Shown here one piece after another: positions 1 through 7,169 of a stretch of DNA of 33,011 nucleotides. The notes under the pieces were generated by a model. The model made no database searches, was not told where the DNA came from, and worked only from the letters and a program-made list of their open reading frames with translations. The stretch is from JBEBBU01 sp041158225. Its GTDB lineage: Bacteria > Pseudomonadota > Gammaproteobacteria > Methylococcales > Methylococcaceae. Where the stretch lies: assembly GCA_041158225.1 (NCBI GenBank), contig JBEBBU010000076.1, positions 1 to 33,011 of the forward strand, given 5' to 3'. The stretch's first letter is position 1; each line of letters begins with the position of its first letter. The translations under genes were made by a program, and so were the position numbers.

Positions 1-1
1 C

Positions 2-751
2 GGATTTCAACAGCATCTTCCCGATGGCGTATTCGTTCGGGGCATTCCCGGCGGCAGCCTTGAGCAGGTCACATTCTATCTCGACATACTTCATGCCATG
101 CGTCACCTTGGCATTTGTGTCTACAATGATGCCCGTGCGATTGAAAAAACAGTCGATAAGGGCATGACCAGCTGGCTGTTGCGTCAGGCGGGTATTCCCA
201 CGCCTGCCACCTGGGTTCTGGGGTCGACCGATGAAGCATTTTCCATTGCACGCAGGGAAATGGATCATGGACACATGGTCGTGAGCAAACCACTGTTTGG
301 CTCGCAGGGCGTGGGCCTTCAACGCTACCAGACACATCAGGATCTTGCCAGTCTGTCCAGCGCCAATGGCATATTCTATCTGCAGCGATACATCCCGCCG
401 CCTATGGACAGCCCTTCGCATGACTGGCGCGTATTCGTCATTCGTGGCAAGGCCGTAGCCGCCATGAAACGCTCAGGCAACAGCTGGCTGAATAATGTGG
501 CCCAGGGCGCAACATGCAGCACAGCTTCTCTCGCCGACGATACGGCTCTTGGTGCCTTGGCCGAAGATGCGGTCAGAACACTGGGCATGGCCTATGCCGG
601 CGTGGATATCATGAGCACAGGCTCTGGCACCTTGACTGTCATTGAGGTCAACAGCGTTCCAGCCTGGAAAGGACTGCAGGGCGTCTCCACCTGCAACGTG
701 GCAGAACTTCTGGTTGAAGACATGCTGGCGCTTATCGGAAACCATCAATGA
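2..751 (+). CDS. RimK-like ATP-grasp ligase, 5' truncated by window edge
   Basis: The reading frame is open from base 2, so the gene starts before the window; the first internal ATG (98) is not the true start. Visible ATP-grasp features are VFVRGIPGGSLEQ near the left edge, a DKGMTSWLLRQAGIPTP segment, the nucleotide-binding stretch VVSKPLFGSQGVG, DWRVFVI, and the C-terminal metal-binding VIEVNSVPAWKG. This layout is that of RimK-type amino-acid ligases, which join glutamate to a substrate with ATP. Methylotroph H4MPT gene islands carry a RimK-like gene. In methanogens the related MptN and CofF enzymes glutamylate cofactors, so I infer glutamylation of methylofuran or a pterin here. The stop overlaps the next start (ATGA), indicating co-translation with the CitG-like gene. 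The substrate cannot be told from sequence alone. Confidence 0.85.
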   Translation, partial: GFQQHLPDGVFVRGIPGGSLEQVTFYLDILHAMRHLGICVYNDARAIEKTVDKGMTSWLLRQAGIPTPATWVLGSTDEAFSIARREMDHGHMVVSKPLFGSQGVGLQRYQTHQDLASLSSANGIFYLQRYIPPPMDSPSHDWRVFVIRGKAVAAMKRSGNSWLNNVAQGATCSTASLADDTALGALAEDAVRTLGMAYAGVDIMSTGSGTLTVIEVNSVPAWKGLQGVSTCNVAELLVEDMLALIGNHQ

Positions 752-1653
752 CACGCCACTGTCAGGAAACGCTGGAATCATTGATCTGCAAGGCTTATCT
801 CGAAGCCTGCGAAGTTGAGCTCCAGGCCTTCAAACCAGGTAATGTCAGTTACCACGCTGATGGCCACGGTATGACAGTACAGGATTTTGTCATCAGCAGC
901 CAGGTCAGTGCATGGCCACTCTGCCGGGCGGATGTCTCGCTGGGCAGGCGTATCCGGGATGCGACTGAAGCCACCCGACACGCAGTGGGATGTAACACCA
1001 ATCTGGGCATACTGCTACTGGTGGGGCCTCTGGTACAGGCAATCTGGCTGGTGGCCCAGGACAGATACCCCAGCCTGAAAACGGCTCTTGCTTTCGTGTT
1101 GCAGAACACGACAACGCAGGATGCCACGGATGCTTTCAGCGCCATTCTCACCGCTAAACCCGGGGGGCTTGGCGAATCACCTGAAAATGATGTCCATCAG
1201 TGCGCAGAGGTAACACTCACTGCCGCTATGGAAACTGCTGCCGATCGTGATACCATTGCGTTACAATACGCCAGTAATTACACAACTGTTTTTGATTTCG
1301 CAATTCCAAGGTATCATTGCGCCATGTCCCGCTGGAACGATGAGCTCTGGGCTGCTGTTTTTGTTTACACAGGTCTGCTACTGCATCGCAGCGACAGTCA
1401 TGTGGAGCGAAAGTTCGGCAAACAGCACACCTCATTCATAGAGGGACATATGAAGCGTGTTGAGGGTGCTTTGCTGCAATCCAGTGATATGGATGAAGTC
1501 ATGCCCTACCTGTGGGAAGCTGACAACGCACTTAAGGCGCAGGGAATTAACCCAGGCACTACCGCTGATCTGGTGGTGGCCTGCCTTATGGCAGTCCGTC
1601 TTGAGAGGCTGGTAGGTGATTTTTTCCCTGAGAAGGACACCGGACGGCAGTAG
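748..1653 (+). CDS. CitG-like (triphosphoribosyl-dephospho-CoA synthase family, COG1767) protein of the C1 cofactor island
   Basis: This 301-residue protein has the family signatures KPGNVS near residue 30, a TNLGILLL core near residue 85, and NPGTTADLVVACL near the C-terminus. CitG/MdcB enzymes transfer a triphosphoribosyl group onto dephospho-CoA to make the prosthetic group of citrate or malonate lyases. No lyase genes are near, and the gene is coupled by a 4-base overlap to a RimK-like ligase and followed by fae. CitG-like proteins are recurrent members of H4MPT/methylofuran islands in methylotrophs. I infer a role in making or modifying one of these cofactors, perhaps a ribosyl-phosphate transfer, but the reaction is unknown. 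Start ATG at 748 is fixed by the overlap and by homology near the N-terminus. Confidence 0.85.
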   Translation: MTRHCQETLESLICKAYLEACEVELQAFKPGNVSYHADGHGMTVQDFVISSQVSAWPLCRADVSLGRRIRDATEATRHAVGCNTNLGILLLVGPLVQAIWLVAQDRYPSLKTALAFVLQNTTTQDATDAFSAILTAKPGGLGESPENDVHQCAEVTLTAAMETAADRDTIALQYASNYTTVFDFAIPRYHCAMSRWNDELWAAVFVYTGLLLHRSDSHVERKFGKQHTSFIEGHMKRVEGALLQSSDMDEVMPYLWEADNALKAQGINPGTTADLVVACLMAVRLERLVGDFFPEKDTGRQ

Positions 1654-1800
1654 TCAGGCCGGCCCTGTTAACCGGGAGCGAAGATGTCTTTTTTTGATAC
1701 AATCTGCGGACTTTTTTCCAAGAAGCCTGCAGAAACTGCACACAATATTTCTACAATATCTACACCTGATCTAACTGAGACAATAAAAGAGGAACAGCAA
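1654..1800 (+). promoter_or_regulatory. AT-rich leader upstream of fae, with an in-frame upstream ATG
   Basis: These 147 bases separate the CitG-like stop from the preferred fae start. They are visibly more AT-rich than the flanking genes. They contain a T7 run (1688-1694), a T6 run (1712-1717), a small hairpin TGCAG-AAA-CTGCA (1728-1740) and a -10-like TACAAT at 1752-1757, for which I see no good -35. An ATG at 1684 preceded by GGGAG is in frame with fae and would add 39 residues. I read the stretch as promoter/5' leader for a highly expressed gene, but an extended or separately translated leader cannot be excluded. Confidence 0.4.
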
Positions 1801-2313
1801 ATGGCAAAGATTAACAAGTTGTTGGTTGGTGAGTCACTGGTAGGTGGCGGCAATGAAATTGCTCACATCGACCTGATCATTGGACCACGTGGAAGCGCTG
1901 CAGAAACTGCATTTGCTAACACGCTGACCAACAACAAGGACGGATTCACCAGCCTGCTGGCCGTCGTTGCACCGAACCTGATGGTTAAGCCCAACACCGT
2001 CATGTTCAACAAGGTTACCATCAAGAATGGCAAGCAGGCTGTACAGATGTTTGGACCTGCCCAGCGCGGTGTGGCCATGGCTGTTGCAGACAGCGTTGAA
2101 GATGGTACGATCCCGGCAGATGAAGCTGATGACCTGTTCATCAGCGTTGGTGTATTCATCCACTGGCTGGCAGAAGACGATGCCAAGATCCAGGACTTCA
2201 ACTACACTGCAACCCGTGAAGCCATCAAGCGCGCTGTCAATGGCGAGCCAAAGGCTAGCGAAGTTGTTGCCCAGAAGGGTAGCGCTGCACATCCTTTTGC
2301 AGCACACAACTAA
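1801..2313 (+). CDS. fae: Formaldehyde-activating enzyme (Fae)
   Basis: Fae catalyses condensation of formaldehyde with tetrahydromethanopterin to methylene-H4MPT in the cytoplasm, the entry point of H4MPT-linked formaldehyde oxidation. From ATG 1801 the protein is 170 residues, the usual Fae length, and begins MAKINKLLVGE as in methylotroph Fae. The catalytic histidine falls at residue 22 (GNEIAHIDLIIGPRG). Other hallmark segments are GFTSLLAVVAPNL, KPNTVMFNKVTI, AVQMFGPAQRGVAMAV and the C-terminal HPFAAHN. AGAGGA lies 8 bases before this start, supporting it over the in-frame ATG at 1684. It follows cofactor-biosynthesis genes and is followed by a strong hairpin. Identity is very secure; only the N-terminus is open to question. 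Confidence 0.97.
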   Translation: MAKINKLLVGESLVGGGNEIAHIDLIIGPRGSAAETAFANTLTNNKDGFTSLLAVVAPNLMVKPNTVMFNKVTIKNGKQAVQMFGPAQRGVAMAVADSVEDGTIPADEADDLFISVGVFIHWLAEDDAKIQDFNYTATREAIKRAVNGEPKASEVVAQKGSAAHPFAAHN

Positions 2314-2316
2314 TCG

Positions 2317-3051
2317 TTAACGTATCCGGTTGCAGCCCCAGGCTGTAACCGGATTACGGCAAAGTACAGGACTCATGCTTCTGAGTTCTTCTGCTGATAG
2401 TGAACCGTTATGAAGCGCTGTGGCCAACATGACGCCCCAGACTCCCATGGCATCGAGCCTCTCGAGATCTGCCCTTCCGCGAACACCACCAGAAGCTACA
2501 ACCCTGCAATCAGGGCGCTCAGTGACCAGCTGCTGAATACCACACCAGTCAGGCCCTTCAGTACTGCCAACATAATCAAGATTCATATGGATAACGGTAT
2601 CAGGCTGAACTATCCTTTCCTGCCATCCGGACGGCAGGCAGCCGAGCAGTTCTCCGCACCGGTAGTCAATAGACAGAACATCGTTCTGGCGCCAGCTCAC
2701 GGCATGAGCGGTTTCTGCGCCCATCGACTCCGTTCCAATGACCTGCCTTACCTGACCGCCTGTCAGGCTCATGCCAATCCCGCCATCATCCAGCCACCAC
2801 TCAATTTCCTTATAGCGCCGCACCAGATGGAGAACCAGTTTCGTTTGCGCCAGCCCTCCCGTCAAAGCATCCAGATCAGCCAGATAAATCTGCCTGAATG
2901 GATAAAAAGCCAGCAATGCATCAATCACTGCTTCCGGCGCCGGATCAGGCGCAAGCCTGCTATGCCGTATAGGCCTATAGTGCTGGCGCTCTCCTTTCAT
3001 GGCATGGACAACCAGACCATTCATCAGATCAATCACAGGAATGACTTGCAT
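2317..3051 (-). CDS. HisA-like TIM-barrel protein (COG1411-type) of the C1 cofactor island
   Basis: The 244-residue protein begins MQVIPVIDLMNGLVVHA, the first strand of a HisA/HisF-type barrel. It also has YLADLDALTGG, WWLDDGGIG and VVASGGVRGRADLERL, matching the phosphate-binding strands of that fold. True HisA isomerises ProFAR in histidine synthesis, but this divergent group is found in methanogens and H4MPT-using methylotrophs and is not next to other his genes here. I infer a step in methanopterin or methanofuran biosynthesis; the reaction is not known to me. It is inverted relative to its neighbours, with its start only 11 bases from the divergent mfnD-like start. A GAG about 10 bases upstream is the likely ribosome site. 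The last codons form the hairpin shared with fae. Confidence 0.8.
   Translation of the reverse strand: MQVIPVIDLMNGLVVHAMKGERQHYRPIRHSRLAPDPAPEAVIDALLAFYPFRQIYLADLDALTGGLAQTKLVLHLVRRYKEIEWWLDDGGIGMSLTGGQVRQVIGTESMGAETAHAVSWRQNDVLSIDYRCGELLGCLPSGWQERIVQPDTVIHMNLDYVGSTEGPDWCGIQQLVTERPDCRVVASGGVRGRADLERLDAMGVWGVMLATALHNGSLSAEELRSMSPVLCRNPVTAWGCNRIR
2324..2354. terminator. Strong hairpin between fae and the convergent HisA-like gene
   Basis: A 14-bp stem (2324-2337 with 2341-2354, one G-U pair) closes a 3-base loop. It lies 10 bases after the fae stop and inside the last codons of the convergent HisA-like gene. No T-run follows on either strand, so it may act as a bidirectional terminator or an mRNA 3'-end stabiliser rather than a classical intrinsic terminator. 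Confidence 0.6.
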
Positions 3052-3062
3052 TAACTTATCTC

Positions 3063-4058
3063 ATGAAACTGTTCATCCTCGAATATATCACAGGGGGCGG
3101 TCTGGCAGGCCACAAGGCCTTACCGCCATCCATGCTGCATGAGGGTGATCTCATGCTGGCCGCCCTGCTTAGCGATATTGCAGCAGTCACCGGCATCAGC
3201 AAGATCATACTGCTGCGTGATGCACGCCTGCCCCCACCTGCTTTTCTACGCAATAGCAGCATACCTGATGACAGAATCCATATGATATGGATATCCAGTG
3301 TTGCTGAATTTGAGACGCATTGTGACCGGGAAATCAGGCGCTGCGATGCTTTCTGGCCTATTGCCCCAGAAAGTACTGGTATTCTGGAAAAAATGTGCCG
3401 TATGGCAGAAATGTACCACGTTCCTCTCATCAACTCAGGCTCTGCGGCCGTAGCCATCTGCGCCAGCAAAAGCAGCACCCTGCAAATACTTGCAGCGACA
3501 GGACTACCTGTGGTCAGCTGTTTCAGGCACGCAACACCATCAACATCTGCATATCCAGGTACATGGGTATACAAACCTGATGATGGCGCAGGATGTGATG
3601 GCGTGCAAAGACTGGCTGATACGGCGTCACTGGATCCAGCAGTTCAATGGATACGGCAACCCTGGATTGAAGGACGCAACCTGAGTATCTCAGCCATCAT
3701 TCACCATCAGCGCGCATGGCTTCTGAGTATTAACCAGCAAATCATTGAATGGGACACCTGTCAGAAGGCCAGTCTTCTTGGCTGCAAAGCCAATACACCA
3801 CTGCAACCGTTGTCTCTTTACCAGCACCTGATGGACACAATAGCCCTGTCTATCCCCGGGCTCGCTGCCTACATTGGTGTCGATTTCATTCTAACGCCGC
3901 ATCATGGCCCTGTTCTGCTCGAAATCAATCCGCGCATGACAACCTCTTATGCCACCCTTTCAGCCGATCTTGGATGGAATATCGGCGAAGCCATCCTGGC
4001 ATCCGTCGTGCAGCACGATTGGGTACCCCATACTTATACGGCCTCATCTACTGGATAA
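3063..4058 (+). CDS. mfnD: ATP-grasp enzyme, probable MfnD-like tyramine-glutamate ligase
   Basis: MfnD joins L-glutamate to tyramine with ATP during methanofuran biosynthesis. This 331-residue protein starts MKLFILEYITGGGL, similar to the archaeal family. It has an ATP-grasp nucleotide loop VYKPDDGAGCDGVQ (about residue 165) and a C-terminal metal-binding GVDFIL...VLLEINPRMTTSY. It heads a tight four-gene run, with the next gene (mfnF-like) starting 5 bases after its stop. The two being adjacent agrees with glutamyl-tyramine being built and then condensed with the aminomethylfuran unit. It is divergent from the HisA-like gene with an 11-base gap, so its promoter must lie within that gene's coding sequence. 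No clear Shine-Dalgarno is visible. Another amino-acid ligase activity in the same pathway cannot be excluded. Confidence 0.75.
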   Translation: MKLFILEYITGGGLAGHKALPPSMLHEGDLMLAALLSDIAAVTGISKIILLRDARLPPPAFLRNSSIPDDRIHMIWISSVAEFETHCDREIRRCDAFWPIAPESTGILEKMCRMAEMYHVPLINSGSAAVAICASKSSTLQILAATGLPVVSCFRHATPSTSAYPGTWVYKPDDGAGCDGVQRLADTASLDPAVQWIRQPWIEGRNLSISAIIHHQRAWLLSINQQIIEWDTCQKASLLGCKANTPLQPLSLYQHLMDTIALSIPGLAAYIGVDFILTPHHGPVLLEINPRMTTSYATLSADLGWNIGEAILASVVQHDWVPHTYTASSTG

Positions 4059-4063
4059 AAACA

Positions 4064-5137
4064 TTGAATGATCAAGTAATCACCACGGTTGGCTGGGATA
4101 TAGGCGGCGCCAATCTCAAGGCCGCACTCTTTAACTCCGCTGGGCAGATCATAGAGGTAATGCAATGGTCATGTCCCCTTTGGCAGGGACTCATTCATCT
4201 AAGTGACCGGATTCATGAAGCAGATGAACGCTGGTCACTAGACTGTTATCCATGCCATCATGCCATCACCATGAGCGGAGAACTGGTTGATCTGTTTCCC
4301 TCAAGACAGGAAGGCGTCCGTCAGATCATAGCCACGATGGCTGAAGCCTTACCTGGACATTTCATGCATATTTATGCCGGCAAATCAGGGTTTCTGGAAT
4401 TGCAGACGATCCAGTCATATCACATGACATGCATAGCATCAGCGAACTGGCTTGCCATGGCGGACTGGGTAAGCAGCCGCCATACCAGCAATGTACTGGT
4501 GATGGATATCGGCAGCACGACCACCGACCTCATCCTGATCGAGCATGGTGAACTGAAAAATAAAGGGGTCAGTGATCATGAAAGACTGACGCGGGATGAA
4601 CTGGTTTATACCGGATGCACACGCACCCCATTGATGGCTATCGCGCAAAAAGCACCTGTACACGGCGCCTGGACTCACCTCATGGCTGAACATTTTGCCA
4701 CAATGGCAGATATCTATCGCATTACCGGGGATCTACCTGCACAAATGGATCTGTCAGCGACGGCGGATGGCAAAGACAAAAGCCTGGAAGCCAGCCTGGC
4801 ACGCATCGCGCGCATGGTAGGTATGGATGGTTGTGAACTTGACAGGACGACAGGTGAATCCTTGGCACGGTATTTTCGCTACAAGCAGGCGGGCATACTG
4901 GCTGATGCGGTATCCAGCCAGCTGTCAAAGGCCACGGAGCGGCCGGCACTTGTTGGCGCAGGCATTGGACGATTTCTGGTTCCATCCATAGCCCAGATAT
5001 TTGATCTTCCTTATCATGATATCCTTGAGTTCATGCCTGCCCATCTGTATACGGATACCGGATATTCACCTGCGGATGCCGTCCCTGCTGTTGCGGTGGG
5101 CTGTTTATGGAATGACTGCATGGAGCAACCAGCCTGA
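4064..5137 (+). CDS. mfnF: MfnF-like methanofuran condensation enzyme (COG1548, hydantoinase/ASKHA fold)
   Basis: MfnF couples the aminomethylfuran diphosphate to glutamyl-tyramine, giving the core of methanofuran. The protein (357 residues from TTG 4064) opens VGWDIGGANLKAALF, an ASKHA phosphate-binding loop. A second loop, VLVMDIGSTTTDLILI, lies near residue 145, and ALVGAGIGRFLV near the C-terminus. The in-frame ORF extends far upstream but there overlaps mfnD out of frame. The only sensible start is TTG 4064, preceded by GGAT 7 bases away, just after the mfnD stop. It overlaps pabB by one base (TGATG). Proteins of this family are found in methanogens and H4MPT-using methylotrophs and are good markers of the pathway. 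The rare start codon may lower expression of this biosynthetic enzyme. Confidence 0.85.
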   Translation: MNDQVITTVGWDIGGANLKAALFNSAGQIIEVMQWSCPLWQGLIHLSDRIHEADERWSLDCYPCHHAITMSGELVDLFPSRQEGVRQIIATMAEALPGHFMHIYAGKSGFLELQTIQSYHMTCIASANWLAMADWVSSRHTSNVLVMDIGSTTTDLILIEHGELKNKGVSDHERLTRDELVYTGCTRTPLMAIAQKAPVHGAWTHLMAEHFATMADIYRITGDLPAQMDLSATADGKDKSLEASLARIARMVGMDGCELDRTTGESLARYFRYKQAGILADAVSSQLSKATERPALVGAGIGRFLVPSIAQIFDLPYHDILEFMPAHLYTDTGYSPADAVPAVAVGCLWNDCMEQPA

Positions 5138-6525
5138 TGCAAACCGCTAGATTGCCTTACAGTGAAGACAGCGCTTCCTGTTTTGCTGCCTGGATGCATA
5201 GAAAAGGTGCTGTTCTGCTGGATAGCGGTGCACCCTATATCCAAAAAGGCCGCTATGATATTTTCAGCTACGAACCGCACTGCACGCTGACGACAAGAGG
5301 TTTGCGGACACTGGTGCAATGCGCCGGTCGCGAGGACATCATTCAGGATCAAGATCCCTTTGATCTGGTACGTCAGGCGCTTGGAGAACCACTGCCACCC
5401 GCCCTCCATCCATTTATTGGAGGCGCCATTGGATACTTCTCCTATGATCTGTCACGCAATATCGAATGTATCCAGGATAGCAGGGACGAAAAGGAGCCAC
5501 TGCCCTCAATGGTTGTTGGCATCTATGACTGGGCTGTCATTGTGGATCATGTTGCACGTGAAACATGGCTGGTAAGTGCCATGAGGCATGAAGCAACACG
5601 CGCCATATGGCCCCAGCTGATCAGACAGTTTTCTGCGGCGCCCCATCCTCCTGCTGCCATCACGCCGTCTTTTCGACTGACAGGCCCGGTGACAGGCAAT
5701 ATGACCCGAGAACAGTATACGCAGGCATTCGATCGCATACAGCAGTATATTCGCGAAGGAGACTGCTACCAGATCAATTTTGCCCAGCGCTTCACAGCCC
5801 CATGCGAAGGTAATGCATGGATACTCTATGCACAGCTAAGGCAGCTTAATCCTGCCCCCTTTGGCGCTTTTCTGAATACCAGCGATGCGCAAATACTCTG
5901 CTCATCCCCTGAAAGATTCCTGCTCCTCAAGGAGGGTCAGGTTGAAACAAAACCCATCAAGGGTACTCGCCCGCGAAGCAGCCATCCGGACACTGATGCG
6001 GCCCTGGCGGCTACACTGATGAAGAGCGACAAAGATCGCTCCGAGAATCTGATGATTGTGGATCTGCTCAGAAATGATCTTGGGAAAGATTGCAGGCCCG
6101 GCAGTATTCAGGTGCCTGGACTGTTCGAGCTTGAATCCTATGCCAGTGTGCATCATATGGTAAGCACGGTCACGGGCCATCTGCTTGAAAACAGGGATGC
6201 ACTCCACCTTCTGAGAAACAGCTTCCCCGGGGGATCAATCACAGGAGCTCCCAAAATCAGAGCCATGGAAATCATTGCGGAACTCGAACCTCATCACAGA
6301 AGCATCTACTGCGGGTCAATAGGCTATATCAGTCATGATGGCAGTATGGATAGCAATATCGCTATTCGTACCCTGGTTCATAGCCATGGCTCCATGCGAT
6401 GCTGGGCGGGCGGAGGCATCGTTGCTGACTCTGTGGCACAGCAGGAATATGAGGAATGTTTTCACAAGGCAGCTCCGCTACTGGAAATCATGAATCGCTT
6501 TATGGAAAAAACTGAGCGTCCATGA
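5137..6525 (+). CDS. pabB: Aminodeoxychorismate synthase component I (PabB)
   Basis: PabB makes 4-amino-4-deoxychorismate from chorismate and ammonia, the precursor of p-aminobenzoate (pABA) for both folate and methanopterin. The 462-residue protein carries the chorismate-binding signature: PIKGTRPR near residue 270, with the active-site lysine that separates PabB from anthranilate synthase (PIAGT), then SENLMIVDLLRNDLG, SFPGGSITGAPKIRAMEI and WAGGGIVADS. In H4MPT synthesis RFAP synthase consumes pABA, which explains its place between mfnF- and mfnE-like genes. It overlaps its upstream neighbour by one base (TGATG) and the downstream gene by four (ATGA). The amidotransferase partner PabA and the lyase PabC are not in the window. 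A perfect parS site lies within the coding sequence. Confidence 0.93.
   Translation: MQTARLPYSEDSASCFAAWMHRKGAVLLDSGAPYIQKGRYDIFSYEPHCTLTTRGLRTLVQCAGREDIIQDQDPFDLVRQALGEPLPPALHPFIGGAIGYFSYDLSRNIECIQDSRDEKEPLPSMVVGIYDWAVIVDHVARETWLVSAMRHEATRAIWPQLIRQFSAAPHPPAAITPSFRLTGPVTGNMTREQYTQAFDRIQQYIREGDCYQINFAQRFTAPCEGNAWILYAQLRQLNPAPFGAFLNTSDAQILCSSPERFLLLKEGQVETKPIKGTRPRSSHPDTDAALAATLMKSDKDRSENLMIVDLLRNDLGKDCRPGSIQVPGLFELESYASVHHMVSTVTGHLLENRDALHLLRNSFPGGSITGAPKIRAMEIIAELEPHHRSIYCGSIGYISHDGSMDSNIAIRTLVHSHGSMRCWAGGGIVADSVAQQEYEECFHKAAPLLEIMNRFMEKTERP
5550..5565. other. parS site (perfect match), inside pabB
   Basis: TGTTGCACGTGAAACA matches the bacterial parS consensus TGTTNCACGTGAAACA at every defined base. 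ParB binds such sites near the origin to seed chromosome segregation. It lies in pabB codons without disturbing the frame. A 15-base defined motif is not expected by chance in 33 kb. Confidence 0.85.
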
Positions 6526-7169
6526 CCAGATCATCCTGGGTGATCAAACTCGGAGGCAGTAGCCTGCAACAACCACAGCTGCGTCAGATACTGCACAACA
6601 TCAGCAAACATGCCTGCCTTATCGTGCCTGGTGGCGGTGTTTTTGCTGATCAGGTAAGGTCAGAGCAGGCAAAACATGGTCTGAGTGATGTTGCAGCCCA
6701 CTGGATGAGCATCCTGGCCATGCAGCAAACTGGCATGCTCATGGCTGATCTGTGTCCAGCGATACCCATGGCTGAATCACTGATCATGGCACAAGCTCAG
6801 GTTTCCAGCGGAAGACCATGTATCTGGCTACCAGCCATCAGCGAAATGAGGAAGGCTGCCGGCATCCACATGAACTGGCAATATACATCGGACAGTATCG
6901 CACTCTGGGTATGCCAGCAGTTGACCATTCCCTCACGGCTGCTGCTGGTCAAATCATGCTCTCTAAAGCGGTTACCCAGAACAGTCAGCGTCAAAACAAT
7001 CCAGCAGCAGGGCATGATTGATGAAGGCTTTTCCAGCCTGCTGACAAAGGGCGGATGCCAGGTCTGGATAGCATCACTCCTGGAGCACCAGGACTGGATA
7101 CCAGTTCTTGCCAGTCCGGAAACACAGAAAAATATCCACACTCTCAGGGAGTCGCTGCCTCTATCATGA
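6522..7169 (+). CDS. mfnE: MfnE-like amino-acid-kinase-family protein (aminomethylfuran phosphate kinase)
   Basis: The 215-residue protein starts with VIKLGGSSL and CLIVPGGGVFADQVR, the two glycine-rich ATP/phosphate loops of the amino-acid-kinase fold. It continues with LSDVAAHWMSILAMQQTG, typical of the archaeal COG2054 group. MfnE phosphorylates [5-(aminomethyl)furan-3-yl]methyl phosphate to the diphosphate used by MfnF, so finding both genes here is coherent. The ATGA overlap with pabB fixes the start. Its last 26 bases overlap the convergent rdgB. The family assignment is firm; the exact substrate is inferred from context. Confidence 0.8.
   Translation: MTRSSWVIKLGGSSLQQPQLRQILHNISKHACLIVPGGGVFADQVRSEQAKHGLSDVAAHWMSILAMQQTGMLMADLCPAIPMAESLIMAQAQVSSGRPCIWLPAISEMRKAAGIHMNWQYTSDSIALWVCQQLTIPSRLLLVKSCSLKRLPRTVSVKTIQQQGMIDEGFSSLLTKGGCQVWIASLLEHQDWIPVLASPETQKNIHTLRESLPLS

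Noticed and set aside
1834..2307. 157-codon minus-strand frame opposite fae
   Set aside because: Fae is certain on the plus strand; the antisense frame shows no family features.
3749..4063. Upstream part of the mfnF frame as coding (giving a 462-residue protein)
   Set aside because: It overlaps mfnD out of frame, and the family N-terminus (VGWDIGG) begins just after 4064.
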